Below, in pieces: positions 34,356-44,611 of a DNA stretch of 64,000 nt. The notes beneath the pieces were generated by a model. That model saw only the letters and a program-made list of their open reading frames with translations, was not told where the DNA came from and did not search any database. Positions within the stretch are counted from its first letter, which is position 1. Every line of letters starts with the position of its first letter. Origin of the DNA: CAMLHU01 sp039917855 (GTDB lineage Bacteria > Gemmatimonadota > Gemmatimonadetes > Gemmatimonadales > GWC2-71-9); the NCBI GenBank assembly GCA_039917855.1, contig JBDSIR010000146.1:1-64000 (forward strand), written 5' to 3'. The translations under genes were made by a program, and so were the position numbers.

Positions 34356-35660
34356 ATGAAAGGCCCCGACCAGGACCTCCCGACCCTTCTCCGCGCTCTG
34401 CACGCGGCGGCCTTGGCCGCCGTCGAGCCAGGTGCGGTGCTGACCGCTGCCCTGGATCGGGCTGCGCTCCCTGCCCGCGCACCGCACATCCTGGCCCTCG
34501 GCAAGGCGGCGCCGGCAATGGCGCACGCCGCCACGAACTGGCTCGTCAAGCGGAATCTTGCCCCCGCGGGCGGGCTGATCATCGGCGCGGCCCCGTCCGC
34601 CACGCCTCACCCTGCCCTCCGCACCCACCACGGTGATCACCCCGTGCCCCATCAGCACTCGGGCGCCTCCGCCAAACTCGTCGCCGAGGCGTGCGCGGCG
34701 ATCAGGCCGGGGGACCTCGTCTGGGTCCTGCTCTCCGGCGGCGCTTCGAGTCTGCTCGGCGCCCCCGTCGACGGGATGACCGACCTCGACTATCAGGAGC
34801 TCTGCCGGATCCTCCTCGGGAGCGGCCTCCCGATCATCGAAGTGAACCGGATCCGGAAGCGCTTCTCGCGCTGGGGCGCTGGGCGTCTCGCCGCCGCGCT
34901 CGAAGGCGCCGAGGTGTCGGCGCTGGTGCTCTCGGATGTGATGGGAGACGATTTCGCCTCCATCGCCTCCGGTCCCTGCGTGGGCGACCCGTCGACCGCC
35001 GAAGTGGTGCGGAATGACCTGATCGGCACCAGCATCGGGGGGATGATGCCACCCGCGTTGCTGATCCACCTCGAAGACGTGGCCTCCGGACGGCTCCCGG
35101 AAACGCCGAAGCCGCCGGCAGCCTGTTTCCGGCGGGTGACGCATCAGGTGATCGCCGGGAATCGGATGGCGGTCCAGGCAGCCGCGGCCAAGGCGGAGTC
35201 GCTCGGCTTCAGGACGACGGCCCCCGTGCGCCCGATGGTGGGCGAGGCGGCGGCGGTCGGTCGGCAGATCGGTGAGACGGTGATGAAGCGCACGCCGGAT
35301 GGACCGTGGTGCGTGGTGTGGGGAGGGGAGGCGACGGTGGCGATCGGGTCCGATCCGGGGACCGGGGGCCGCTGCCAGGAGATCGCGCTGGCGGCGGCGG
35401 AGCGCTTCGCCCAGCTAGGCACACCTCGCCGCCTCGCGCTGTTGGCGGTAGGCACCGACGGCCGAGACGGCCCTACCGACGCCGCCGGAGCGCTGGTCAC
35501 ACCGGCGACCTGGGGTGCCATCATCGCCGGGGGGCGTGACCCGGCCGGCGATCTCAAGCGCCACGACGCCTACCCTGCCCTCGATTCGGTGGGCGCGCTG
35601 GTGCGGACCGGACTCAGCGGGACCAACGTGAATGACCTGGTGATCGCGCTGGAGCTCTGA
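34356..35660 (+). CDS. Glycerate 2-kinase (GckA/MOFRL family)
   Basis: A 434-residue protein. N-terminal DUF4147 domain with ILALGKAAPAMAHAA near 47 and VLLSGGASSLLGAPVDGMT near 126; C-terminal MOFRL domain with GGEATV, GRCQEIALAAA and VGTDGRDGPTDAAGAL. It phosphorylates D-glycerate to 2-phosphoglycerate, which enolase (42443) can use. Divergent from the 2-hydroxyacid dehydrogenase, so a shared regulatory gap of 29 bp. Confidence 0.93.
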   Translation: MKGPDQDLPTLLRALHAAALAAVEPGAVLTAALDRAALPARAPHILALGKAAPAMAHAATNWLVKRNLAPAGGLIIGAAPSATPHPALRTHHGDHPVPHQHSGASAKLVAEACAAIRPGDLVWVLLSGGASSLLGAPVDGMTDLDYQELCRILLGSGLPIIEVNRIRKRFSRWGAGRLAAALEGAEVSALVLSDVMGDDFASIASGPCVGDPSTAEVVRNDLIGTSIGGMMPPALLIHLEDVASGRLPETPKPPAACFRRVTHQVIAGNRMAVQAAAAKAESLGFRTTAPVRPMVGEAAAVGRQIGETVMKRTPDGPWCVVWGGEATVAIGSDPGTGGRCQEIALAAAERFAQLGTPRRLALLAVGTDGRDGPTDAAGALVTPATWGAIIAGGRDPAGDLKRHDAYPALDSVGALVRTGLSGTNVNDLVIALEL

Positions 35661-35816
35661 AGAGTCTAGAGTCTAGAGACTAGAGTTCTGAGGGGTGCAA
35701 GGGAGGATCTCGCCCCTGCACCCCTGAAGAGTCTAGAGTTTGGAGTTTAGAGGGGTGCCGGGGAGAAACTCGCCCCAGCACCCCTCTAGACTCTAGACTC
35801 TGAACTCTCGACTCTT
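35660..35816. repeat. Heptamer-word cluster AGTCTAG, three arms
   Basis: AGTCTAG-AGTCTAG-AGACTAG at 35661-35690, a second direct copy at 35727-35752, and the inverse set (CTAGACT-CTAGACT-CTGAACT) at 35783-35818. GGGGTGC/GCACCCC words lie between, forming nested hairpins. It spans the whole gap between two convergent genes and contains the minus-strand stop of the next gene. Confidence 0.85.
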
Positions 35817-36411
35817 ACAGCCCCAGCACCCACACCAAGCTCCCCAACCAGCTCCCCGCCCCGGTCATCGCCTTGCCGAGGAGGGGTCCCGGCGCGACGA
35901 GAAGGATCACCACGCCCAGCACCACCCCGGTGATCAGCATATCCCGCCGAATGGCGGGGAAATCCAGCGCGTGGTCCTCGGCGCGGGCCTTGATCAGCAG
36001 GGGGGCGACGAGGCCGATGGCGAGGCCGGCGGCGCCAGCACAGATCTTCCAGACCCATCGCAGTTCGGTCGCGACCAGCAGGGTGTTGCCCGGCCCGATG
36101 CCGAGCACCCCTCCGATGAGGAGAAGGGTCGCAGCGATGGTGGCGCCGGCGATGCCGAAGGCGACGTTGAATCGGGTGGGTGGGAGGTTGAGGGCGAGGA
36201 TCGAGAAGATGGTCCCGGCAATGACCGGGCTCCAGACGAGGAGACGGTACCCCGCAAGGGAGACCGTCATCTGGTCGAAGAGGACCCCGCTCGAGACGAG
36301 ACGGAGCGGGACCGCACCCACGCCGAGGCCGACACCGACGGGAACCAGGTAGAGCATCAGCGCCCATCCGGTCAGGACGGCGAGCGACGTCTGCACGGAC
36401 GGCTTCGTCAT
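35815..36411 (-). CDS. Membrane protein of unknown function
   Basis: A 198-residue protein from ATG 36411 with five or six predicted membrane helices (ALMLYLVPVGVGLGVGAV, LLVWSPVIAGTIFSILAL, VAFGIAGATIAATLLLIGGV, ICAGAAGLAIGLVAPLLI, MLITGVVLGVVILLVAPG). No family is recognised. The longer frame to 36471 adds a weakly charged start. Confidence 0.6.
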   Translation of the reverse strand: MTKPSVQTSLAVLTGWALMLYLVPVGVGLGVGAVPLRLVSSGVLFDQMTVSLAGYRLLVWSPVIAGTIFSILALNLPPTRFNVAFGIAGATIAATLLLIGGVLGIGPGNTLLVATELRWVWKICAGAAGLAIGLVAPLLIKARAEDHALDFPAIRRDMLITGVVLGVVILLVAPGPLLGKAMTGAGSWLGSLVWVLGL

Positions 36412-36530
36412 GCGCGCGAACCCAAGATGGACCGAACCCACGAGGGTCCGGTCACGGGTGGGACTCCACATCCGTTGGGAACATCATGGGTTCGGACTTT
36501 CCTGGGTTCGCGCGCTGGAGGAGCTTCGGT

Positions 36531-36977
36531 TCAGCGACGCAACTCCCACAATACGTTCACAATGACCCACCGGCCATTCCACTTGGCCACTTGCAGGTAG
36601 TCTACCCAGGTCCCGGCATCGATGCGGACGCTGGCGGCGTTCTGGAAGATATCGAGGATCTTCACATCTTCCCGCTTCTGGGCCGCGGGGGTGTCCTTCC
36701 CACCGCCGGCGCGGGTCCCCTGCACCAGCGCCATCGCGCTCATCTGGCCCAGGCGGGAGCGGCCCTGGGCATCGGAGGTGACGATGCGCTTGGCGAGGTC
36801 GGGATGGAGGGCGCGTTCCATGCGGGCCGCGTCGCCGGTGTAGTAGCCGTCGATGTAGTCGAGGGCGGTGGCGCGGATGTCGGCGGAATCGGCCGGGGTC
36901 TGGGCGGCCAGTGGGCCGGTGGGCCAGTGTGCCAGGACCCCCAGCGCGAGCGCAGTGAGTGAAAGTCGGAGTCGCAT
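36531..36977 (-). CDS. Secreted NTF2-like (lumazine-binding type) protein
   Basis: A 148-residue protein with a signal peptide (residues 1-25, cleavage after LAAQ) and a single SnoaL/NTF2-like domain: ALDYIDGYYTGDAARMERALHPDLAKRIV near 38 and SVRIDAGTWVDYLQVAKWNGRWVIVNVLWEL at the end. This matches the putative lumazine-binding family; ligand and role are unknown. AHWPTGPLA in the signal peptide is encoded by octamer words shared with the AtuA genes. Confidence 0.78.
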   Translation of the reverse strand: MRLRLSLTALALGVLAHWPTGPLAAQTPADSADIRATALDYIDGYYTGDAARMERALHPDLAKRIVTSDAQGRSRLGQMSAMALVQGTRAGGGKDTPAAQKREDVKILDIFQNAASVRIDAGTWVDYLQVAKWNGRWVIVNVLWELRR

Positions 36978-37083
36978 GGGGTGTCCGTTGGGTGTGTCTT
37001 GGGAAGGAAGTTCGGGGACACTCTAACTATGGTCGCCGTCTCACTTCGGTTTCAGCTTTTGGCCCACTGGCCTCCTGGCCCCC
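36903..37083. repeat. Octamer-word inverted repeat TGGGCCAG
   Basis: Arm 1 (36903-36935) lies within the signal-peptide codons of the NTF2-like gene; arm 2 (37060-37083) is a degenerate inverse copy (TTGGCCCACTGGCC). Loop about 125 bp includes the gene start. Confidence 0.7.
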
Positions 37084-37117
37084 TATTCGTACCGGATGGC
37101 CTCGATCGGAGGCGGGA

Positions 37118-37981
37118 TCATCCGAGACCCTTCACCACCGCATCCGCGAACCGTTCCGCCGCCTGCGGGTGGTACGGGAAGAAGAGTTGCGGCTCCAGCA
37201 CCTCGAACTCCATCAGCTGGAACTCATCCCCCACCACCACCCCATCGACCCGGGCGTAGAGCAGCTCATCCCCGCGCAGATCGATGATCTGCTGCGCCGC
37301 CAGGAGCACTGCCGGGCTCGGCGTCGCCGGCTCGACGGTACCGCCGTGGTCGGCCTGCACCCGGAAGTCCCCGTCGGCCGGACGCTTCCGTACCGCATGC
37401 GAGTACTTCCCGCCGTAGAAGAGGAGCGAGATCTCCCCCTCGGTCACGATCTCGGCCAGGAAAGGCTGGATCATCAGACCGCAGCGCTCGAGGATGGGGT
37501 GGATCCGCGCCTCATCGGAGGCGGCCCGCGCCGGAGTGGTGATCCAGGTGTCGGCCGCGCTGGCGGAGACGGTGGGCTTCACTACGGCCCGGGCCCAGCC
37601 CCGGCGGGCGAGGACGGCGGCGAGATCCACGGGCTGCCCCCGCTCGATCCACTCGGTGGGCACGATGGATCCACCCCGCTCCTCGATCCAGCGGAGGTAG
37701 ACCTTGTCGAGATTCCAGCGCAGAACCGAGGTCGGGTTGTGGACCGGCACGCCGGCGCGATCAAGCGTGGTGAACCACCGGAGGAACGCTTCGCCGTGCT
37801 GGGGGTAGTCCCAGGGCGAGCGGACGATGACCTGGTCGAACGACTCCCAGTTCACCTTGGGATCGTTCCAGACCGCCGGGACGACGGTGACCCCCCGCCG
37901 CTTGAGGGGCTCGACAGCCGACCGGTCATCGTCGGTCAGGTCCTTGAGGGCCAGCGAGGTGGCGAACGCGATGCGAGGCAT
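37118..37981 (-). CDS. ATP-grasp domain protein (cycloserine-ligase-like)
   Basis: A 287-residue protein from ATG 37981. FATSLALKDLTDDD and WNDPKVNWESFDQVIVRSPWDY match a family of ATP-grasp ligases related to O-ureido-serine cyclo-ligase; KPTVSASAADTW near 145 and EISLLFYGGKYSHAVRKRP near 198 give the nucleotide and metal sites, with DGVVVGDEFQLMEFEVLEPQLFF holding the acidic metal ligands. Substrate is not inferable. It is convergent-free and divergent from the Ig-like protein. Confidence 0.85.
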   Translation of the reverse strand: MPRIAFATSLALKDLTDDDRSAVEPLKRRGVTVVPAVWNDPKVNWESFDQVIVRSPWDYPQHGEAFLRWFTTLDRAGVPVHNPTSVLRWNLDKVYLRWIEERGGSIVPTEWIERGQPVDLAAVLARRGWARAVVKPTVSASAADTWITTPARAASDEARIHPILERCGLMIQPFLAEIVTEGEISLLFYGGKYSHAVRKRPADGDFRVQADHGGTVEPATPSPAVLLAAQQIIDLRGDELLYARVDGVVVGDEFQLMEFEVLEPQLFFPYHPQAAERFADAVVKGLG

Positions 37982-38120
37982 CGCGAAAAATATACCATTC
38001 CCTCCCCACACCGGAGGCGGCGCTGCCGCGCTCGTTCTTCGGAACGGTGCGCTACATCTGGTAGGCCGAGGGCGCGCCGGGGGTTTAGCTTTGACGGGTC
38101 CCCGACCTCCATCCGGATCG

Positions 38121-39968
38121 ATGCCCAAGCCGCCCCAGCGTCGTGCCCTCTTCAGTCTGGCATTCAAGATCACCGCGGGCGCCATCTCGGGGCTCGCGGC
38201 GCTGGTTTCGATCCTCACCTTCGCACGCCAGGAAGGGGTGATCGGTCCGCTCGCCATGATCGGCACCAATGTCGCGCGGATCAGGCTCACGCCGAGCAGC
38301 GACACGGCGTGGGCCTTGGGGGATACGCTGAGCTTTGCGGCGCTCGCCACCGACACCAACGGGCTGGTGCTGAGCGCTCCGGCCCTGACTTGGTCGATCA
38401 CGAATACCAAGGTGGCCGAGGCACGCTCCGACGGTTCTGCCATCGCGACCGGGGCCGGTGAGACCACCATCCTGGTCACTGCCGGCACCGCTTCGGCGCG
38501 TGCCCGTGTGGTGGTCCATCCCCGGGCGGTGGAGCTCAAGCCGAGCGCGGATACCATCTTCCTGTCCGAAGGGTCGTCGACCTCGCTGATCGCCGTACCC
38601 CTCGATCTGCACGGCCGGATGATCCGCGGAACGATGGCCCGTTGGCGCTCCTTCGATACCACGATCGTCTCGGTGGACTCCCTCGGCCTCGCCACAGGGA
38701 TCCGACCTGGCCTCGCGGCCACTGAAGCACGGCTCGACGGGGTCAATGCCAAGCTCCTGGTCCGAGTCACTCCGGTGCTCGGTGCCCTCGCCACTGGAGG
38801 CGGCGATGACCAGCACGCTCCCGCGAGCACTCCCCTCCCCGCTTCGGTCGTGGTCCGCACCCTGTCGCGGCAGCGCCAGCCGATCGCCGGGATCCTGGTC
38901 CGCGCCGCAGTCGACGGCGGAAGCCTCGAGAGCGATACCGTACGGAGCAACAGCGAAGGTCTCACGCGGTTCCGGTGGACCCTCGGCGACCGCCCCGGTC
39001 CGCAGCACCTGACCGCGCGGGCCGACGAGATCGACTCGACCGTGACGATCACCGCCGAGGCGGATCCGGTGGACGGGAACACGAACTTCGTGCTCCTCGA
39101 TTCGCTAGCGAGCGCGCGCGCCGGTGCCGCACTTCCCGCCCCGATAGTCATCAGGGTCACCGACACTCTCGGACAGGTGCTCGGCGGGGTCCCGGTGCGC
39201 TGGTTCGGATTTGACGGATCGCGGATCGTCGGGACGGCCGACCGGACCGATTCGCTCGGACTCGCCACCGCGACCTGGACGTTGGGTCCCAAGGTCGGGA
39301 TGAACCGCGCACGGCTGATCGTGGGGCCCAGGAACACCCCATTCTACGCGCTCACCACCCGGTCGCTCGCGGGCGCCCCAGCGCGAATCGTCGTGGTGCG
39401 CGGCGCTGATCAGCGCGGCACTGTCGGTTCGGCGCTTCCACACCCGGTGAAGGTCCGGGTGACCGATGCGGCGGGGAACCCGGTCGAAGGGGCCACGGTG
39501 AACCTTGCCGGATCGAATATCGACACCAACAACCCGATCGAGCGGACCGATGCGGCAGGCCATGCGTCCCTCCGGTGGAGCTTTGGTCCGATCGCTGGCA
39601 CCCAACGCGCCATCTTGTCCGTCCAAGATGCTGACGACGTGGAAGTGGTGGTGACCTCGACCGCCCTCCCTGCCCCGGCCGCCAAGGTCGACATCGTGGC
39701 GCCGAGCATCTCGATCGTGAGCTCGGCGACGATCAGGGTCGTGTCGCTGGTGACAGACTCCCTCGGCAATCCGATCACCGGGACCGTCGTGCAGCCGCGG
39801 GTGACGGCCGGGAGCGTATCTCCGCTCCGGGCCACCACCAACGCACAGGGACGCGCCACATTCACCTGGACCCTCGCCCGGCGCCAGGGAGACCAGGCGA
39901 TCACGGTGCATGCGGCAGGGGTGCGGACCGACGCCACGAAGACGGTGCGGAGACCGACGAGCAGGTAG
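38121..39968 (+). CDS. Exported Ig-like (Big) repeat protein
   Basis: A 615-residue protein starting at ATG 38121. An N-terminal hydrophobic segment (ITAGAISGLAALVSILTFA) can act as signal anchor. About five to six bacterial Ig-like units follow; LRFRWTLG/ATWTLGPKVG/ASLRWSFGPIAG/ATFTWTLARRQG recur every 90-100 residues, the end-strand signature of Big_1-type domains. Likely surface-exposed or periplasmic adhesion or structural protein. Longer frames to 37827 overlap the ATP-grasp gene. Confidence 0.82.
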   Translation: MPKPPQRRALFSLAFKITAGAISGLAALVSILTFARQEGVIGPLAMIGTNVARIRLTPSSDTAWALGDTLSFAALATDTNGLVLSAPALTWSITNTKVAEARSDGSAIATGAGETTILVTAGTASARARVVVHPRAVELKPSADTIFLSEGSSTSLIAVPLDLHGRMIRGTMARWRSFDTTIVSVDSLGLATGIRPGLAATEARLDGVNAKLLVRVTPVLGALATGGGDDQHAPASTPLPASVVVRTLSRQRQPIAGILVRAAVDGGSLESDTVRSNSEGLTRFRWTLGDRPGPQHLTARADEIDSTVTITAEADPVDGNTNFVLLDSLASARAGAALPAPIVIRVTDTLGQVLGGVPVRWFGFDGSRIVGTADRTDSLGLATATWTLGPKVGMNRARLIVGPRNTPFYALTTRSLAGAPARIVVVRGADQRGTVGSALPHPVKVRVTDAAGNPVEGATVNLAGSNIDTNNPIERTDAAGHASLRWSFGPIAGTQRAILSVQDADDVEVVVTSTALPAPAAKVDIVAPSISIVSSATIRVVSLVTDSLGNPITGTVVQPRVTAGSVSPLRATTNAQGRATFTWTLARRQGDQAITVHAAGVRTDATKTVRRPTSR

Positions 39969-40269
39969 GAAGGGCCGGCCCCGTGTCCGCCTCACCCCCC
40001 AGCCCCCTCTCGGCACGTGCGCCCTGACGGGCGCTGACCCCGTCCGGGTTCAGGACTGCGCTCCAATTTCGCCACCTCCCATCGAACCCCGCAGCTTCAT
40101 GATGGTGCGGCGGTGTTTCGCTCACGGGCTTTATCCCCACTACTGCACGGGACCACGGGCCGTAAGGCCCGACGAGCCGAGTGGGGGCGTAAGCCCCCGA
40201 AATCGTTGGACCCACAGACAACGTCCCCCTCTCCGCGCGTCAGCGGGAAGGGGGGGTCAGGGGGTGAGG
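39969..40269. repeat. Repeat-filled gap between convergent genes
   Basis: This 301-bp gap has no credible gene. Its ends are inverted half-sites of the CCCCTGACCCCC family (39989-40008 and 40225-40269). Between them lie two small palindromes, CGGGCCGTAAGGCCCG (about 40149-40164) and GGGGGCGTAAGCCCCC (about 40183-40198). A short minus-strand open stretch (WSAVLNPDGVSARQ) is probably repeat-derived. Confidence 0.7.
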
Positions 40270-41862
<1,593 letters not shown>

Positions 41863-41870
41863 GGGACTCC

Positions 41871-41899
41871 CAAAGCAAAACCCGGGCATCGCCCGGGCG
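41871..41899 (-). terminator. Rho-independent terminator after tRNA-Met
   Basis: On the minus strand, CCCGGGC and GCCCGGG pair around GAT and are followed by TTTTGCTTT, a standard intrinsic terminator between the tRNA and prfC. Confidence 0.85.
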
Positions 41900-41904
41900 G
41901 AAAG

Positions 41905-41940
41905 CGGAGATCCTTCGAGGCCTGAAGGCCTCTCAGGACG
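41905..41940. repeat. Single TCATCCTGAG-family hairpin beside tRNA-Met
   Basis: CGGAGATCCTTCGAGGCCTG continues into AAGGCCTCTCAGGACG, a single copy of the end unit of the MITE-like elements at 17 and 20 kb. It starts 3 bases after the tRNA 3' end and would fold in the precursor RNA. Confidence 0.75.
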
Positions 41941-41942
41941 AG

Positions 41943-42016
41943 TAGCAGGGGCGGGACTCGAACCCGCGACCCCGGCATTATGAGTGCCGTGCTCTAACCA
42001 GCTGAGCTACCCTGCC
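41943..42016 (-). tRNA. tRNA-Met (CAT), elongator type
   Basis: A 74-base tRNA. Acceptor GGCAGGG pairs with CCCTGCT (one G-U), D arm GCTCAGCTGGTTAGAGC, anticodon loop CTCATAA (CAT), T arm GCGGGTTCGAGTCCCGC. First pair G1-U72 and elongator-type D loop argue against initiator fMet; a lysidine tRNA-Ile2 is less likely. The 3' CCA is not encoded. Confidence 0.93.
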
Positions 42017-42026
42017 GTGACGGCCC

Positions 42027-42161
42027 GTGAGAAGTGACCGGTGACCCGTGACCGGGCCCTGAACGCACGTCGCCGCGAGGTGGCAAAACTAGTGGCGGCA
42101 CCACCCTATCGCAACCGAGCCAACATCAGGCCCGGTCACCACTTACCGGTCACCGGTCACT
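42027..42161. repeat. Heptamer-word hairpin GTGACCG (locus 2)
   Basis: Arm 1 (42027-42058) and arm 2 (42129-42161) share the GTGACC(A/G) words of 28.5 and 52.4 kb. Loop about 70 bases. Arm 2 overlaps the 3' end of the FtsB-like gene and supplies its final codons and stop. Confidence 0.85.
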
Positions 42162-42446
42162 CGCGGAGTCCCCGGCCGGAACTATCCGATAGAGATGCTC
42201 CCCCGCACGGATCATCCCGAACTGGTCGCGGGCCAGTTTCTCCTGCGTCCGCGGGTCGTGTTCCACCGCCGTGGCCAGCTTGCCGAGGGAGTCGACGTCG
42301 ACCTTGAGCTGGACGATCGCGTCGCGCTCTTCCCGCAGCTGGCGCTTGAGCCGGAGCAGATCGGAGGTGGTGTACTCCCCACCCTGCAGCGCGAAGAGCG
42401 CCGCCAGGATGAGGACCCCCACGACCAGCCAGCGGCGCCCGTTCAC
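42150..42446 (-). CDS. FtsB/DivIC-like septum protein
   Basis: A 98-residue bitopic protein: N-terminal membrane helix (LVVGVLILAALFAL), then a coiled coil (LLRLKRQLREERDAIVQLKVDVDSLGKLATAVEHDP) and the family tail REKLARDQFGMI...GEHLYRIVP (here TQEKLARDQFGMI). FtsB-type proteins join FtsL and FtsQ in the divisome. Linked to enolase by a GTGA overlap, an arrangement common in bacteria. Confidence 0.88.
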   Translation of the reverse strand: MNGRRWLVVGVLILAALFALQGGEYTTSDLLRLKRQLREERDAIVQLKVDVDSLGKLATAVEHDPRTQEKLARDQFGMIRAGEHLYRIVPAGDSASDR

Positions 42447-43723
42447 CGGCCGTACAGCGCTCCGCCGACGTAATGCGCCGACTCGCCGAGCTCCTCATGG
42501 ATCCGAAGGAGCTGGTTGTACTTGGCGATGCGATCGCTGCGGCTGGCGGAACCGGTCTTGATCTGGCCCACGCCGGTCGCGACGGCAAGGTCGGCGATGA
42601 AGGTGTCCTCGGTCTCACCGGACCGGTGACTGATGATGGCACCGTAACTCGAGCTCTTGGCGGCCTCGATGCACTGGAGCGTCTCGGTGAGGGTGCCGAT
42701 CTGGTTGACCTTCACCAGGATGGCGTTGGCGATCCCCTCTTCGATCCCCTTCCCCAGCAATTCCACGTTGGTGCAGAAGATGTCGTCGCCCACCAGCTGG
42801 ATGTGGGTCCCGAGCGCCTGCGTCAGCGTCGCCCACCCCTCCCAGTCGTTCTCCGCCAGGCCGTCCTCGATGCTCACGATCGGGTACTTGTCGCACCACG
42901 CCTGGTAGAGCGCCACCATCTCGCTGCTCGACTTGCGGGACTTGTCCCCCTTCTTGAAGACGTAGCTCCCCTTGTCCCACAGCTCGCTCGCCGCCACGTC
43001 GAGGGCGATGCAGATATCCTCGCCTGGCTTGTAGCCCGCCTTCTCGATCGCCTCGACCACCAGATCGAGCGCCGCCTCATTGCTCGGCAGGTCGGGCGCA
43101 AACCCGCCCTCGTCGCCGACCCCGGTGCTCAGCTTCCGGCTCGTGAGCACCTTCTTCAATGAATGGAAGACCTCGGTCCCCATCCGGAGCGCCTCGGGGA
43201 ACTCGTCGGTGCCGATCGGGACGATCATGAACTCCTGGGCGTCCACGTTGTTGCTGGCGTGGGCCCCGCCGTTGATGATGTTCATCATCGGCACCGGGAG
43301 GACGTGCGCCATCGGCCCGCCCAGATACCGGTAGAGCGGGACCCCGAGGTCCATGGCCGTGGCGCGCGCGACGGCCATCGAGACGGCGAGGATCGCGTTG
43401 GCGCCGAGGCGTCCCTTGTTGTCGGTGCCGTCGAGCTCGAGCATCCGGGCGTCGATCGAGATCTGCTCGTCAGCCGGCATCCCCTCGAGCGCCGGTCCGA
43501 TCTCCTCGTTGACGTTCCGCACGGCGTTGAGCACCCCCTTGCCGCCGTACCGGGTGGCGTCGCCGTCCCGGAGCTCGACCGCTTCCTTCTCGCCGGTGGA
43601 CGCGCCGCTCGGCACCGCCGCGCGACCCATCGCGCCGCTGGCCAGGACCACTTCAGCCTCTACGGTGGGGTTCCCTCGGCTGTCGAGGATCTCGCGGGCG
43701 TGAACTTCGATGATGGTTGACAT
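42443..43723 (-). CDS. eno: Enolase
   Basis: A 426-residue enolase, ATG 43723. REILDSRGNPTVEAEV at 10-25, SGASTGEKEAVELRDGD, VPMMNIINGGAHASNN, SIEDGLAEND, and catalytic Lys in ILVKVNQIGTLTET followed by SHRSGETEDTFIADLAV. Interconverts 2-phosphoglycerate and phosphoenolpyruvate; part of the RNA degradosome in some bacteria. Heptamer/octamer repeat lies directly upstream. Confidence 0.97.
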   Translation of the reverse strand: MSTIIEVHAREILDSRGNPTVEAEVVLASGAMGRAAVPSGASTGEKEAVELRDGDATRYGGKGVLNAVRNVNEEIGPALEGMPADEQISIDARMLELDGTDNKGRLGANAILAVSMAVARATAMDLGVPLYRYLGGPMAHVLPVPMMNIINGGAHASNNVDAQEFMIVPIGTDEFPEALRMGTEVFHSLKKVLTSRKLSTGVGDEGGFAPDLPSNEAALDLVVEAIEKAGYKPGEDICIALDVAASELWDKGSYVFKKGDKSRKSSSEMVALYQAWCDKYPIVSIEDGLAENDWEGWATLTQALGTHIQLVGDDIFCTNVELLGKGIEEGIANAILVKVNQIGTLTETLQCIEAAKSSSYGAIISHRSGETEDTFIADLAVATGVGQIKTGSASRSDRIAKYNQLLRIHEELGESAHYVGGALYGR

Positions 43724-43724
43724 G

Positions 43725-43842
43725 GGCGGATCGGCGGATAGGCGGATGGGCGGACGGGCAAGAGCCCCAGTCATCTACTTCTCGATCAAGGCGGGCAGAG
43801 GGCGCCGGGCGAGTTGATCCGCCCGTCCGCTCATCCGCCCTG
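43725..43842. repeat. Octamer-word inverted repeat GGCGGAT
   Basis: Arm 1 (43725-43760) is CGGCGGAT-AGGCGGAT-GGGCGGAC; arm 2 (43818-43842) is the inverse (GATCCGCCCGTCCGCTCATC). It fills the gap between plsC stop and eno start. Confidence 0.8.
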
Positions 43843-43855
43843 GGATGCCGCAATC

Positions 43856-44611
43856 CTAGTGGTGGGCGGCGGCAGAATCAACGCGGACCGCGGGGGAATC
43901 TCCTGCCAGGGCCACGATCGCTCCCCGGACCTGCTCCATCAGCGCTTCGCGCGCTTCATAGTCCAGCCCCGCGGTCGGCACCGGGGCGCCGAACTTGAGG
44001 GTGACGACGCCGGGCTTCACATACCACTGCCCCTTGGGGAGTGCCGCGAACGCTCCGTCGATCCAGACCGGGATCACCGGGACCTGCGCGGCGATCGCCA
44101 GGACGAGCGGACCCTTCTTGAAGGGGTGGAGCCTCCCGTCGAGGCTCCGGGTCCCTTCGGCAAAAACGATCGCGGAGATCCCGGAACGGATCGATGCGCC
44201 AGCCTTCTCATACGCTCCGAACGCCGCCTGCAGGTTCTTCCGGTCGATCCGGATGTGGCGGGCGGCGCGGAGCGCGTGTCCGAAGAGCGGGACGCTGAAC
44301 AACTCCTTTTTGGCTACGAACCGGACCGAATCGGGGAGTACCGCGAGGAGGACCCAGATGTCGGAGAAGGAGAAGTGATTCACGATGAAGACGTAGGGCC
44401 GATCGCTCGGGATGGCATCGAGTCCCTCGACCCGGAGGGTGAGCCCGTTGAGCGAGGAAAGCCAACTTCCCCACCAGCGCGCCGCGTTGTCGTACAGCCC
44501 CCCCTTCCGGTACCGCACCCCGACCAGGCTGCCAAGCACGCAGGCCGCCGAGCAATAGACGGTCACCACGAAGAGCGTGAGCCAGTACCAAAGCGCGCGG
44601 AAGAGGTTCAT
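43856..44611 (-). CDS. plsC: 1-acyl-sn-glycerol-3-phosphate acyltransferase
   Basis: A 251-residue PlsC-family protein. N-terminal membrane helix (WLTLFVVTVYCSAACVL), HxxxxD motif NHFSFSDIW near 110 and the EGTRS motif in FAEGTRSLDGR near 177; VPVIPVWIDGA follows. It acylates lysophosphatidate to phosphatidate in membrane lipid synthesis. ATGA overlap with thiL upstream. Confidence 0.92.
   Translation of the reverse strand: MNLFRALWYWLTLFVVTVYCSAACVLGSLVGVRYRKGGLYDNAARWWGSWLSSLNGLTLRVEGLDAIPSDRPYVFIVNHFSFSDIWVLLAVLPDSVRFVAKKELFSVPLFGHALRAARHIRIDRKNLQAAFGAYEKAGASIRSGISAIVFAEGTRSLDGRLHPFKKGPLVLAIAAQVPVIPVWIDGAFAALPKGQWYVKPGVVTLKFGAPVPTAGLDYEAREALMEQVRGAIVALAGDSPAVRVDSAAAHH

Noticed and set aside
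35440..35480. Palindrome in the glycerate kinase gene that resembles a word hairpin
   Set aside because: It encodes the conserved GTDGxDGPTDAAGA motif of the MOFRL domain, so the symmetry follows from the protein.
37982..39337. N-terminal extension of the ATP-grasp protein
   Set aside because: It is antisense to the Ig-like repeat gene; the family N-terminus begins at 37981.
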